Below the pieces are notes generated by a model. That model had not been told where the DNA came from, made no database searches, and saw nothing but the letters and a program-made list of their open reading frames with translations. Position numbers and translations under genes: made by a program. From the NCBI RefSeq assembly GCF_014490575.1, contig NZ_CP061033.1, forward strand, positions 1,302,001 to 1,366,000: a stretch of DNA of 64,000 nucleotides, in the 5' to 3' direction. Shown one piece after another: positions 20,297 through 30,431 of this stretch. Each line of letters opens with the position of its first letter. Positions within the stretch are counted from its first letter, which is position 1. Origin of the DNA: Corynebacterium zhongnanshanii (GTDB lineage Bacteria > Actinomycetota > Actinomycetes > Mycobacteriales > Mycobacteriaceae).

Positions 20297-21792
20297 TAGC
20301 TGGCGCGACCTGCCTCAAAGGCTCCACCCACGCGGTAGAGAATGTCGTCGCCGTGGGCAGGTCCCATGATCTGCAGGCCGGTGGGCAGGTTCGTGTCTGT
20401 CGCAAAGCCGCCGGGGACGGACATGCCACACACGCCGGCCAGGTTCAGCGGCAGAGTGAACAGGTCGAAGGCGTACATCGCCAACGGATCGTCCACCTTC
20501 TCCCCCAGCTTGAAGGCGGTGGATGGGGTCACGGGCGCCACGATGGCGTCCACCTGGCTGTAGGCCTTCTGGAAGTCCTGGGCGATCAGGTTACGCACGC
20601 GCTGTGCCTGCAGGTAGTAGGCGTCATAGTAGCCCACGGACAGGGCGTAGGTGCCGATCATGATGCGGCGCTTGACCTCGGGGCCGAATCCTTCGGCGCG
20701 GGTCAGGGACATCACTTCGTCGGCGGAGTGGGTTCCGTCGTCGCCCTTGCGCTGGCCATAGCGCATGCCATCGAAGCGGGCGAGGTTGGAGGACACCTCA
20801 CACGGCAGGATCAGGTAGTACGCATTCAGGGCGTGATCGAAGTTCGGGCAGTCGACCTCCACCAGCTCTGCGCCCTGTTGCTTCAGCTGCTCCAGGTTCG
20901 CGTGGTACAGATCCAGCACGCCAGACTGGAAGGCCTCGGGGCGCTCGAACTGCTTCACCACGCCCAGCTTCACTCCGCTGAGGTCGCCGGAGGCTCCCTG
21001 GCGGGCTGCCTCAACTACGGGGGCGATGGGGCGTCGGGAGGAGGTGGAGTCGTGATCGTCGTGACCGGCGATGACCTCGTGCAGCAGCGCGGTGTCCAGC
21101 ACGGTGCGGGCGGTCGGGCCACCCTGATCCAGGGAGGAGGCGCAGGCAACCAGGCCGTAACGGGACACGGTTCCGTAGGTGGGCTTCACACCCACGGTGT
21201 TCGTCAGTGCTGCCGGCTGGCGGATGGAACCACCCGTGTCCGTTCCGATGGCCAGGGGTGCCATGCCGGAGGCCAGCGCGGCGGAGGATCCACCGCCCGA
21301 TCCGCCGGGGGTGCGCTCCGTGTCATAAGGGTTGCGGGTCACGCCATAGGCGGAGTTTTCGGTGGAGGAGCCCATGGCAAACTCGTCCATGTTGGTCTTG
21401 CCGAGGATCGGGATGCCTGCGTCGCGCAGGTTCTTGGTGACCGTGGCGTCGTAGGGGCTGATGTAGCCGTCCAGGATCTTGGAGGCGCAAGTGGTCGGCG
21501 CGTCCGTGGTGGTGAAGACATCCTTCAGGGCAAGAGGAACGCCAGCCAGAGCGGAGGCGGGCTTGTCGCCGGCCGCGATGGCGTCGTCGACCTTCTTCGC
21601 CGCCTCCAGCGCCGCCTCAGGTCCCACGTGCAGGAACGCGTTGATGTCCGGGTTGAGGGATTCAATGCGGTCCAGGTGTGCCTGCGTGACCTCTACGGAG
21701 GTGATGTCACCGGCGTGGATTTTCTCCGCCAGGTCTGCGGCGGTCCACGTGGTGTAATCGGATTCGTTGTATTCGCCTACTACGTAATTCAT
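20296..21792 (-). CDS. gatA: Asp-tRNA(Asn)/Glu-tRNA(Gln) amidotransferase subunit A
   Basis: The amidase subunit of GatCAB that releases ammonia from glutamine; 498 residues. The Ser-cisSer-Lys triad is visible: Lys90 in [10 protein letters not shown], the Ser-rich [14 protein letters not shown], and [12 protein letters not shown] carrying the cis-Ser and nucleophile. The ATG at 21792 is chosen because gggag lies about ten bases upstream; a GTG 18 bases further out is possible. It follows gatC with a seven-base gap and is coupled to the NUDIX gene by a TAATG overlap. Confidence 0.96.
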   Translation of the reverse strand: MNYVVGEYNESDYTTWTAADLAEKIHAGDITSVEVTQAHLDRIESLNPDINAFLHVGPEAALEAAKKVDDAIAAGDKPASALAGVPLALKDVFTTTDAPTTCASKILDGYISPYDATVTKNLRDAGIPILGKTNMDEFAMGSSTENSAYGVTRNPYDTERTPGGSGGGSSAALASGMAPLAIGTDTGGSIRQPAALTNTVGVKPTYGTVSRYGLVACASSLDQGGPTARTVLDTALLHEVIAGHDDHDSTSSRRPIAPVVEAARQGASGDLSGVKLGVVKQFERPEAFQSGVLDLYHANLEQLKQQGAELVEVDCPNFDHALNAYYLILPCEVSSNLARFDGMRYGQRKGDDGTHSADEVMSLTRAEGFGPEVKRRIMIGTYALSVGYYDAYYLQAQRVRNLIAQDFQKAYSQVDAIVAPVTPSTAFKLGEKVDDPLAMYAFDLFTLPLNLAGVCGMSVPGGFATDTNLPTGLQIMGPAHGDDILYRVGGAFEAGRAS

Positions 21793-21799
21793 CTTCTTT

Positions 21800-22108
21800 T
21801 TACTCCCCACCCAGGATCTGTGGAACTTGGAAACGCTGCTCTGCCTGCTCTGGAGCCTGGTCCAGCGCCTGCTGTGCGGTCAGCGATGGGATCACTACGT
21901 CGTCTCGCATGACGGAGACGTCACCGTCAACGTTTTGCGTTGGGTGACTGAGCGGCTTCACGCCGGTGGTGTCTACCTTCCCGATGGCGGCAACATGTTC
22001 CACGATGCCGTCAATTTGGGTGGCGTATTCCGTCAATTCTTGTTCTGTGAGCGTCAAGCGGGCCAAGCGGGCCAGGTGTGCAACGTCGTCGCGGGAAATC
22101 TCAGACAT
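21800..22108 (-). CDS. gatC: Asp-tRNA(Asn)/Glu-tRNA(Gln) amidotransferase subunit C
   Basis: The small 102-residue subunit that wraps around GatA and stabilises the GatCAB complex. The N-terminus ([19 protein letters not shown]) and the [10 protein letters not shown] segment are typical. The ATG at 22108 has TAGAGT seven bases upstream, so the gatC-led operon probably starts with a leaderless message. It is divergent from the ACT-domain gene, whose start is only 27 bases away. Confidence 0.93.
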   Translation of the reverse strand: MSEISRDDVAHLARLARLTLTEQELTEYATQIDGIVEHVAAIGKVDTTGVKPLSHPTQNVDGDVSVMRDDVVIPSLTAQQALDQAPEQAEQRFQVPQILGGE

Positions 22109-22115
22109 GTAGTCC

Positions 22116-22128
22116 ACTCTAGTACACT
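22116..22128. promoter_or_regulatory. Back-to-back leaderless promoters for gatC and the ACT gene
   Basis: Only 27 bases separate the two divergent start codons. Minus-strand TAGAGT (22116-22121) lies seven bases from the gatC ATG. Plus-strand TACACT (22123-22128) lies seven bases from the ACT-gene ATG. The two -10 hexamers nearly touch, so polymerase on one promoter should block the other. Confidence 0.5.
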
Positions 22129-22135
22129 GGGGCAC

Positions 22136-22798
22136 ATGTCTTTTTTGATGCGTGTCCGTATGCCCGATTTGCCGGGTGCCCTGGGTCTGCTTGCTGCAGC
22201 GCTGGGGACGGTCGGCGGTGACATCCGCGGCGTGGACATCGTCGGGCACGATGAAACTGGTGAGGTCATTGACGATATTGTGGTCAGCCTGCCGTCTGGT
22301 CGTCTTCCCGATGCGTTGATCACCGCCGCACAGGAGATTGACGGTGTGTACGTGGATTCCATTCGCCCGTACTCCGGCACCGTTGACCGTCGAGGCCAGG
22401 TGCAGATGCTTGCGGGCGTTGCAGAACGACGACGCCAACTGGATCATGCCCTGAGCATCATGATGAAGGACCTGCCTCAGTCCATGACGGCTGGGTGGGC
22501 GATCATGCTAAAGACCACGCCCAATACCCATCGTGTGGCTGCCTCCGACGCCGCCCCCGAAGATAACGGCCGCGTGCTGGATGCACCTCCCGTGGAGGAG
22601 GCTCGGGTGCTGCGCCCCGAACGTGAGGACTGGATCCCACCCAACTGGTCAGTGATGGACTCTGCGCTGGCGGCCACGCCGGTAGAGGGAACGGACCTGA
22701 TCCTGGTCATCGGGCGCCCCGGCGGCCCGGACTTCCTGCTGTCCGAGGTGGAGCATCTCCGCCAGGTGGGCACCATCGTGGGTGCGTTCTTCAGCTGA
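22136..22798 (+). CDS. ACT-domain protein
   Basis: Protein of 220 residues with an N-terminal ACT domain (residues about 3-75): RMPDLPGALGLLAAALGTVG, then GEVIDDIVVSLPSGRLP. The rest is a helical linker (TVDRRGQVQMLAGVAERRR) and a C-terminal region without a known motif. ACT domains bind amino acids, so it may sense one, perhaps threonine or isoleucine given the ilvA neighbour, though that is a guess. The frame is open upstream, antisense to gatC; the start at 22136 fits the adjacent TACACT box. Confidence 0.75.
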   Translation: MSFLMRVRMPDLPGALGLLAAALGTVGGDIRGVDIVGHDETGEVIDDIVVSLPSGRLPDALITAAQEIDGVYVDSIRPYSGTVDRRGQVQMLAGVAERRRQLDHALSIMMKDLPQSMTAGWAIMLKTTPNTHRVAASDAAPEDNGRVLDAPPVEEARVLRPEREDWIPPNWSVMDSALAATPVEGTDLILVIGRPGGPDFLLSEVEHLRQVGTIVGAFFS

Positions 22799-22803
22799 TG
22801 GGC

Positions 22804-22825
22804 TGATGAGCTAGTGAGCTCATCA
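22804..22825. terminator. Hairpin between ACT gene and ilvA
   Basis: TGATGAGCT and AGCTCATCA form a perfect nine-base-pair stem with a four-base loop, located just after the ACT-gene stop and before the ilvA stop on the other strand. No U-run follows on either strand, so it may be a Rho-assisted or processing end rather than a classical terminator. Confidence 0.45.
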
Positions 22826-22845
22826 GGAGAATTAAGGATGGCGCC

Positions 22846-24387
22846 TTAAGCCCTCTGGGAAGGCTGCAGGAAGAACTTGTAGGCCTCGCTGTCGGACACG
22901 TCCGTGGCGTGGTAGCCCAGCTGCGTCAAGTGCTCCTGGAAGTCCGGATCCGCGGACACGTTTTCAAACGCCGTGAGGATGCGGCCGTAATCCATGCCGA
23001 AGGAACGGTAGTGGAACATGGAGATGTTCCAGCGTGTTCCCAGCACCTCGAGGAATCGCTGGAGTGCACCAGGGTGTTCGGGGAACTCGAAGCTGTAGAG
23101 GGTCTCGTCCACATGAGTCGGCGGCTTGCCGCCGATCATGTAGCGGACGTGCTCCTTGGCCATGTCATCATCGGACAGGTCCACCACTCCGTAGCCTGCG
23201 GCCTCGAGGTCCTTCATAATCTCGGCGCGCTCCTTGGCGCCTTCGGTGATTTTCACACCCACGAAGATGCGGGCTGGTCGTTCGCCCTCGCGCTCATCCA
23301 CGCGGTAGGAGAATTCGGTCACGGCGCGACCACCCAAGACGCGGCAGAACTTCAGGAAGGATCCTTCCACCTCTGGGATGGTCACTCCGAAAATGGCCTC
23401 GCCGCCTTCGCCCAGCTCCGCGCGTTCGGAGACATAGCGCAGGGAGTGGAAGTTCATGTTCGCGCCGGACAGGATGTTCACCAGGGTCTCCCCCGCGATG
23501 CTGTGCTCTGCAACGTAGCGCTTCAAGCCGGCGAGAGACACGGCGCCGGCGGGCTCAGCAATGGCGCGCGTGTCGTCGTAGATATCCTTCGTGGCCGCCG
23601 AGATTTCATCGGAGGACACGGTGATGACGTCGTCCAGGTACTCGGTGCACAGACGCAGGGTCTCTGCACCGATCTGCTTCACGGCCACGCCCTCGGCAAA
23701 GAGGCTGACGTGGTCCAGGGTCACAGCCCGGCCTGCCTTCAGGGCGGCGCTCAAGCACGCGGACTCCTCCGGCTCCACACCGATCACGCGAATGTCAGGA
23801 TTGAGCTGCTTCAAAAGCACGGCCACGCCGGCGGCGATTCCGCCGCCTCCCACGGGAACGAAGACGCGGTCGACCGTGGGCAGGGACTGGAAGATCTCCA
23901 GGCCAAGGGTGCCCTGGCCGGCGATGACGGCCGGATCGTCGAAGGGAGCCACGAACACCATGCCGTCGCGTTCCGACAATTCAATGGCCTTGGCCTTGGC
24001 CTCATCGAAGTTCGAGCCGTGCAGCAGGACTTCGCCGCCAAAACCCTGGACGGCGTCGATTTTAATGGTCGGCGTGGTCACCGGCATCACGATGATGGTG
24101 CGGATCCCCAGTTCGCGACCAGACAGGGCCACCCCCTGGGCGTGGTTGCCCGCAGAGGCGGCCACCACGCCGGCGGCGCGCTCGGTCTCGCTGAGTTGTG
24201 CCATCCGGTTGAATGCACCGCGGATCTTGAAGCTGTGCACGGGTTGCAGGTCTTCTCGTTTAATGAAGACGGTGTTTCCCAGTCGCTCGGAGAGCGCCTT
24301 CATGGATTCCAGTGGCGTGTGAATGGCCGCCCGATAGACAGGGGCGGCCACGATTTGCTTGAGGTAATCAGCACCAGTCAGTGACAT
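22846..24387 (-). CDS. ilvA: Threonine dehydratase, biosynthetic, long form
   Basis: PLP enzyme converting threonine to 2-oxobutyrate, the entry to isoleucine; 513 residues. PLP lysine is Lys54 (HSFKIRGAFN). SAGNHAQGVALS and the phosphate loop PVGGGGIAAG are present. The C-terminal part, from about residue 330, is long enough for two ACT-like subdomains, as in the E. coli enzyme, and contains FLKFCRVLGGRAVTEFSYR and FEFPEHPGALQRFLEVLG. C. glutamicum IlvA is about 436 residues with one such unit, so this is a different type. TATAAT lies eight bases before the ATG. Confidence 0.95.
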   Translation of the reverse strand: MSLTGADYLKQIVAAPVYRAAIHTPLESMKALSERLGNTVFIKREDLQPVHSFKIRGAFNRMAQLSETERAAGVVAASAGNHAQGVALSGRELGIRTIIVMPVTTPTIKIDAVQGFGGEVLLHGSNFDEAKAKAIELSERDGMVFVAPFDDPAVIAGQGTLGLEIFQSLPTVDRVFVPVGGGGIAAGVAVLLKQLNPDIRVIGVEPEESACLSAALKAGRAVTLDHVSLFAEGVAVKQIGAETLRLCTEYLDDVITVSSDEISAATKDIYDDTRAIAEPAGAVSLAGLKRYVAEHSIAGETLVNILSGANMNFHSLRYVSERAELGEGGEAIFGVTIPEVEGSFLKFCRVLGGRAVTEFSYRVDEREGERPARIFVGVKITEGAKERAEIMKDLEAAGYGVVDLSDDDMAKEHVRYMIGGKPPTHVDETLYSFEFPEHPGALQRFLEVLGTRWNISMFHYRSFGMDYGRILTAFENVSADPDFQEHLTQLGYHATDVSDSEAYKFFLQPSQRA

Positions 24388-24395
24388 GGTTGCCG

Positions 24396-24401
24396 ATTAT
24401 A
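24396..24401 (-). promoter_or_regulatory. -10 box of leaderless ilvA transcript
   Basis: Minus-strand TATAAT, a perfect consensus, ends eight bases before the ilvA ATG at 24387. No Shine-Dalgarno sequence is present, so the message is predicted to begin at the start codon, with no room for leader-based attenuation. Confidence 0.6.
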
Positions 24402-24410
24402 GTTCCACGG

Positions 24411-25838
24411 CTACTTCTCGTAGTCCTTGAGGTTCACCTGCGGGGTTGGCTGCAGGTCATCTGCCGGGTTCTCCACCGACGGATACGCCAGGTTCACGTC
24501 ATGACCATCGTCTTCGCCGGGAACGTACGGATCCTCCCCGTTCAGCACGCGGTGGACTTGCTCCTTATCGACGGTCTTGGTCCACGTTCCCACCAGGAGA
24601 GTAGCCACGGAGTTACCGGCGAAGTTCGTCAGGGCGCGAGCCTCGGACATGAAGCGGTCGATACCCACGATGATGTCCACGCCGTTCAGCAGCTCTGGGC
24701 GATGCGATTGCAGGCCCGCGGCCAGGGTGGCGATACCGGCGCCACTCACGCCGGCGGCTCCCTTGGAGGCGATCATCATGAAGACCAGCAGACCGATCTG
24801 CTCGCCAATGGTCATCGGCATGTTCATCGCGTCCGAGACGAAGATGGCTGCCATCGTCAGGTAGATGGCTGTGCCATCCAAGTTGAAGGAGTAGCCGGTG
24901 GGTACCACGATGCCGACGGTGGACTTGTCCACGCCGATGTGCTCCATCTTGCGCATGAGGTTCGGCAGAGCGGACTCGGAGGAGGACGTGGCGAAGATCA
25001 GCAGGAACTCACGACCCAGGTACTTCGCCAGCTTGAAGATGCTAAAGCCGGTGAACACCTGGAGTACCAGGCCGAGGATTCCGAAGACGAAAACCACGCA
25101 GGTGATGTAGAAGCCCAGCATCAGCACACCCAGTTGGATGACTGCGTCCAGTCCCGTGCCCGCAACCACGCCAGCGATCGCACCGAAGGCGCCGATGGGG
25201 GCGAGCCACAGGATCCAGGACAGGATCTTGAAAACGAGGCGCTGGAGCATCGCCACAAAGTTCAGAATCGGCTCCCCTGCCGGCCCCATGGATTGGGTGG
25301 CGAAGCCCACCAGCAGGGCGATGAAGAGCACCTGGAGAACGGATCCGGAGGTGAAGGCGCTGAAGAAGCTCTCGGGGATGATGGATTGGACGAATCCAAC
25401 CAGACCCTCGTGGTTGCCTTCTGCTTTCTTGATCAGGGCGCTCGCATCACCGCCGGTGTGACCCACGTTCAGGCCGTCTCCGGGCTGAAGCAGGTTTCCC
25501 ACGATCAGGCCCACTCCCAGCGCCAGGGTGGACATCGTGATGAAGTATGCCAGGGCGATTCCGCCGGCTTTACCCACGGAGGCTGCCGCACGGACTGATC
25601 CGATGCCCAGCACGATAGTGCAGAAAATCACAGGAGCGATGATCATCTTGATCAGGCTCACGAACATCGTTCCGAGAACCTTGAAGTTGATCGCAATGCT
25701 GGGGGCAACCAGCCCAAAGACGATACCGCCAATAACGGCGATGATCACTGCGATGTATAGCCAGTGCGTGTGGTCCTTGCGCGGCTTTGAGGATGCCGCG
25801 ATCTGCGGACCATTACCACGGTCGTGTGTGGATGCCAT
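24411..25838 (-). CDS. Dicarboxylate/glutamate:cation symporter (DAACS family)
   Basis: Membrane symporter of 475 residues. It has an N-terminal hydrophobic array with FKVLGTMFVSLIKMIIAPVI, the Ser-rich re-entrant loop FATSSSESALPNLMRKMEHI, and TGYSFNLDGTAIYLTMAAIF, all hallmarks of the GltP/DctA family. Expected substrates are glutamate, aspartate or C4-dicarboxylates taken up with Na+ or H+. A polar tail of about 60 residues ends the protein. The ATG at 25838 is chosen over an upstream start because it gives the normal family N-terminus; agagaag lies upstream. Confidence 0.9.
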   Translation of the reverse strand: MASTHDRGNGPQIAASSKPRKDHTHWLYIAVIIAVIGGIVFGLVAPSIAINFKVLGTMFVSLIKMIIAPVIFCTIVLGIGSVRAAASVGKAGGIALAYFITMSTLALGVGLIVGNLLQPGDGLNVGHTGGDASALIKKAEGNHEGLVGFVQSIIPESFFSAFTSGSVLQVLFIALLVGFATQSMGPAGEPILNFVAMLQRLVFKILSWILWLAPIGAFGAIAGVVAGTGLDAVIQLGVLMLGFYITCVVFVFGILGLVLQVFTGFSIFKLAKYLGREFLLIFATSSSESALPNLMRKMEHIGVDKSTVGIVVPTGYSFNLDGTAIYLTMAAIFVSDAMNMPMTIGEQIGLLVFMMIASKGAAGVSGAGIATLAAGLQSHRPELLNGVDIIVGIDRFMSEARALTNFAGNSVATLLVGTWTKTVDKEQVHRVLNGEDPYVPGEDDGHDVNLAYPSVENPADDLQPTPQVNLKDYEK

Positions 25839-25914
25839 GGGTCTTCTCTTTTCTGTGTGGACACAAGTCGTGAAAGCGTCAGACAGAATGTTACGCCCCT
25901 GTGGCCTCCAACCA

Positions 25915-26583
25915 CTACACAATCAGCGGCCAGGACGTTTTCACGTCCGCCTCTTTGCCAATGCGTGTGAAGTACTCCTGCAGATCGGTCTGTGCTTCGT
26001 AGTGCCACGTAGCCTGTGCGTGCATGAGTTCATCGCCAGTCATGGAGACGATCTCAGGGTAGGCGCGGCTGAGTTTCCAGGCCACGCGAGCCGCAGCAAT
26101 GGCGTCTGACGTGGCTTCATGCGCATTCTCAACCGGCACTCCATAGTGCTCGCTGACGCTCTCCAAGGTCTTTTTCCCCTTGCGGTATTGGTCCATCTTC
26201 TTGTCGATCACCAGCGGATCCACAACCAGGCCGTCGATCGTGAATGAGGGGTCCAAGGACTTCAGCACGGAGAGGTCATAGGGGGCGTTGTAGACAATGA
26301 GCGTTGCCCCCTGAGACCACCCCTCACGAATGCGATTTATTGTTTCTTTTAGAACTTCTTCGTGATCGCGACCATGCTCGCGGGCATAGTCCGTGGTGAT
26401 TCCGTGCACGTCGCTGGCGGCCTTGGGAATCTCGATGCCGGGGTCGGCCAGCATCTCGAGGTCCTGGCGCTCACGCCCACGGATGGTAACCAGCGCACTG
26501 GTGACAATGCGTGCAGTTGTGGGGTCCACTCCGGTGGTTTCCAAGTCGAAGCTGAGCATGTGTGAGGGGTCGAATCCGTTCAT
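25915..26583 (-). CDS. DEDD-family 3'-5' exonuclease (DNA polymerase III epsilon-like)
   Basis: Stand-alone exonuclease of 222 residues. The ExoI motif gives Asp13 and Glu15 (SFDLETTGVD). Further motifs include VYNAPYDLSVL with its Asp, and HEATSDAIAAARV carrying the His-Asp pair of the DEDDh type. It could serve as a proofreading or repair exonuclease; actinobacteria have several such paralogues, so I do not assign dnaQ. TAGAGT lies seven bases before the ATG at 26583, making this another leaderless candidate; GTG codons just upstream are less likely. Confidence 0.85.
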   Translation of the reverse strand: MNGFDPSHMLSFDLETTGVDPTTARIVTSALVTIRGRERQDLEMLADPGIEIPKAASDVHGITTDYAREHGRDHEEVLKETINRIREGWSQGATLIVYNAPYDLSVLKSLDPSFTIDGLVVDPLVIDKKMDQYRKGKKTLESVSEHYGVPVENAHEATSDAIAAARVAWKLSRAYPEIVSMTGDELMHAQATWHYEAQTDLQEYFTRIGKEADVKTSWPLIV

Positions 26584-26590
26584 GCTCACC

Positions 26591-26596
26591 ACTCTA
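26591..26596 (-). promoter_or_regulatory. -10 box of leaderless exonuclease transcript
   Basis: Minus-strand TAGAGT ends seven bases before the exonuclease ATG. The hexamer and spacing are identical to those in front of gatC. Confidence 0.5.
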
Positions 26597-26630
26597 GTGG
26601 CTAGGGGTCACACACCCCGATGCGCAAGCA

Positions 26631-27776
26631 TCATGGCTTGCGGGTGAAGTGACCCCACATCGCAGGCCCAATGGCCACGCCCAGCCCAATGGCCCCTAAA
26701 AAGGCGATCAGGCTCAGGAATCCCACTGGGGTGCGCGGTAAAGGCGAGATGTCGCCGTGGGACAGCACCGCGAAGCCTCCAGGGGTTGATTCTGACTCAG
26801 CTGCATCTGGTTCACCAGGCGCGTGCTTCTTCGGGGCGCTCTGGGCTGACCATGCCCACGATTCACCTCGTGGACGCAGCTCATCGTCACGATGGCCTGT
26901 GTACACCTTGGGAACGACCTCGCCCCGAGCGCGCGCCCTTTGCAGTTGCCGGGCTGCCCGTGGGTTCGTGGATGCTTGTTCGATGAGATCTTCCAATTCA
27001 CGCCGCCGCACCTCGTTGGTGGTTGCTGGGCGCAAGAACTTCTTGGTATTCACCCGCTCGTGACCGCGAGGAGATTCCGCAAGGGCAGCCAGAAGAGAAT
27101 CCACAGTATATCCGCCCGTTCCTCTGTGAGGGGCATCCTTGTGTGGACGTGGCTTTGTGGATGGCTTAGAAGGCTTCGCGGGTTTCTCCGGCTTCGCAGG
27201 CTTGTCAGAAGGCTTGTCCGGCATCGCAGGCTTGTCCGGGTTAGACGGCTTGGAAGGCTTCGTAGGCTTCCCAATTTTGTCTGAACCACCGGGCTTATGA
27301 CCGCTCGGCCTTGCACTACTGCCATGAACGTTTCCATGATCATGTCCATGGTTATGAGACGGACCCCCGGTGATCGGAATGACGTATGAGTCATCCGGTT
27401 GATGAGGGTCAGGTGCCGGCTGTGATGCTGGCGTCTCTTCATCTAGATCCGCCAACGGTTCAAAATCAAAATCAGAGGCATCAATAACGGAGGTATCACT
27501 GAGAGGAATCTCAAGGCCAGGATCGACCTCGTTGAGAGTGTCCGGCTCATCTGATTCCGAGGGATCCCACTGACCGTCGCATTCCAGATCTTCTGCACAG
27601 GGGTCGCGCAACACTATTCCGGACTCATCAATGTCGTCGACGATGAACGTCTCCGCAGTTGGCTGGTCGGTGTCAGTCGGCTGTGCATCGGCCACGGCGG
27701 CGAGTGCAGGGTATGAGAAAAGTGCAGCGAGTGCCACAGGCGCTGCTAAGCCTTTCCTTATACTCCTACTTTTCAC
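26631..27776 (-). CDS. Secreted, membrane- or wall-anchored Lys-Pro/His-rich protein
   Basis: Protein of 381 residues, function unknown. A signal peptide (basic start, hydrophobic 9-28, cleavage near ADA) precedes an acidic region at 30-135 with Cys60 and Cys66. A His cluster (SHNHGHDHGNVHG, 140-152) follows, then a Lys-Pro stalk at 168-213, an Arg-rich helical region at 235-305, and a C-terminal hydrophobic segment at 351-372 with a short basic tail. LPRTP at 346-350, just before that segment, looks like a degenerate sortase signal. The stalk suits crossing the cell wall, and the His cluster could bind metal. The GTG start is the first one compatible with the signal peptide. Confidence 0.72.
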   Translation of the reverse strand: MKSRSIRKGLAAPVALAALFSYPALAAVADAQPTDTDQPTAETFIVDDIDESGIVLRDPCAEDLECDGQWDPSESDEPDTLNEVDPGLEIPLSDTSVIDASDFDFEPLADLDEETPASQPAPDPHQPDDSYVIPITGGPSHNHGHDHGNVHGSSARPSGHKPGGSDKIGKPTKPSKPSNPDKPAMPDKPSDKPAKPEKPAKPSKPSTKPRPHKDAPHRGTGGYTVDSLLAALAESPRGHERVNTKKFLRPATTNEVRRRELEDLIEQASTNPRAARQLQRARARGEVVPKVYTGHRDDELRPRGESWAWSAQSAPKKHAPGEPDAAESESTPGGFAVLSHGDISPLPRTPVGFLSLIAFLGAIGLGVAIGPAMWGHFTRKP

Positions 27777-27880
27777 ATGTGTAGTATCTCAGAGTAGACC
27801 TCAAAAGACCACTATTGAGCTGACCAGGGCGTTTCCCTTCCCCCTCCCCATCCAGGTTGCATATAGCCGTGCACTTCACT

Positions 27881-27913
27881 AAGAAAAGCCAGGACCCGCA
27901 CAGGTCCTGGCTT
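27881..27913 (-). terminator. Intrinsic terminator of the 37-codon gene
   Basis: AAGCCAGGACC and GGTCCTGGCTT form a perfect 11-base-pair stem with a six-base loop. On the minus strand it is followed by TTCTT, making it a good Rho-independent terminator. It begins 21 bases after the small gene's stop and insulates the secreted-protein gene from it. Confidence 0.8.
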
Positions 27914-27934
27914 AAGCATCTGTAAGGATGAGCT

Positions 27935-28048
27935 TTAGATCAGCATGTCCTCGGCGATGCGGTTGGTGTTGTCGGCGGGGACGAAGAGTTCTTGGTCATC
28001 GCCGAAGAGGTAGCCGTTTGCCTGGAGAGTCAGAGCGTCGAACAACAT
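27935..28048 (-). CDS. Small acidic 37-residue protein, unknown
   Basis: Starts MLFDALTLQANGYLF and ends NRIAEDMLI. It has seven acidic residues and one basic, with no signal peptide or membrane segment. The ATG at 28048 has a good ribosome site (gaaagga, about nine bases upstream), and the gene is followed almost at once by a strong intrinsic terminator. A TAGCGT -10-like box lies about 55 bases upstream. This framing argues for a genuine expressed unit rather than chance. The frame runs further upstream, but that part is unlikely to be translated. I do not recognise the family. Confidence 0.62.
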   Translation of the reverse strand: MLFDALTLQANGYLFGDDQELFVPADNTNRIAEDMLI

Positions 28049-30393
<2,345 letters not shown>

Positions 30394-30431
30394 CCATAAG
30401 GCCGTGACAGCGGCGCCCCAGCCATGACCCG

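Noticed and set aside
27138..27275. Short regular repeats suggestive of a CRISPR or minisatellite array
   Set aside because: They encode the Lys-Pro stalk of the secreted protein in frame. There are no constant repeats with unique spacers and no cas genes.
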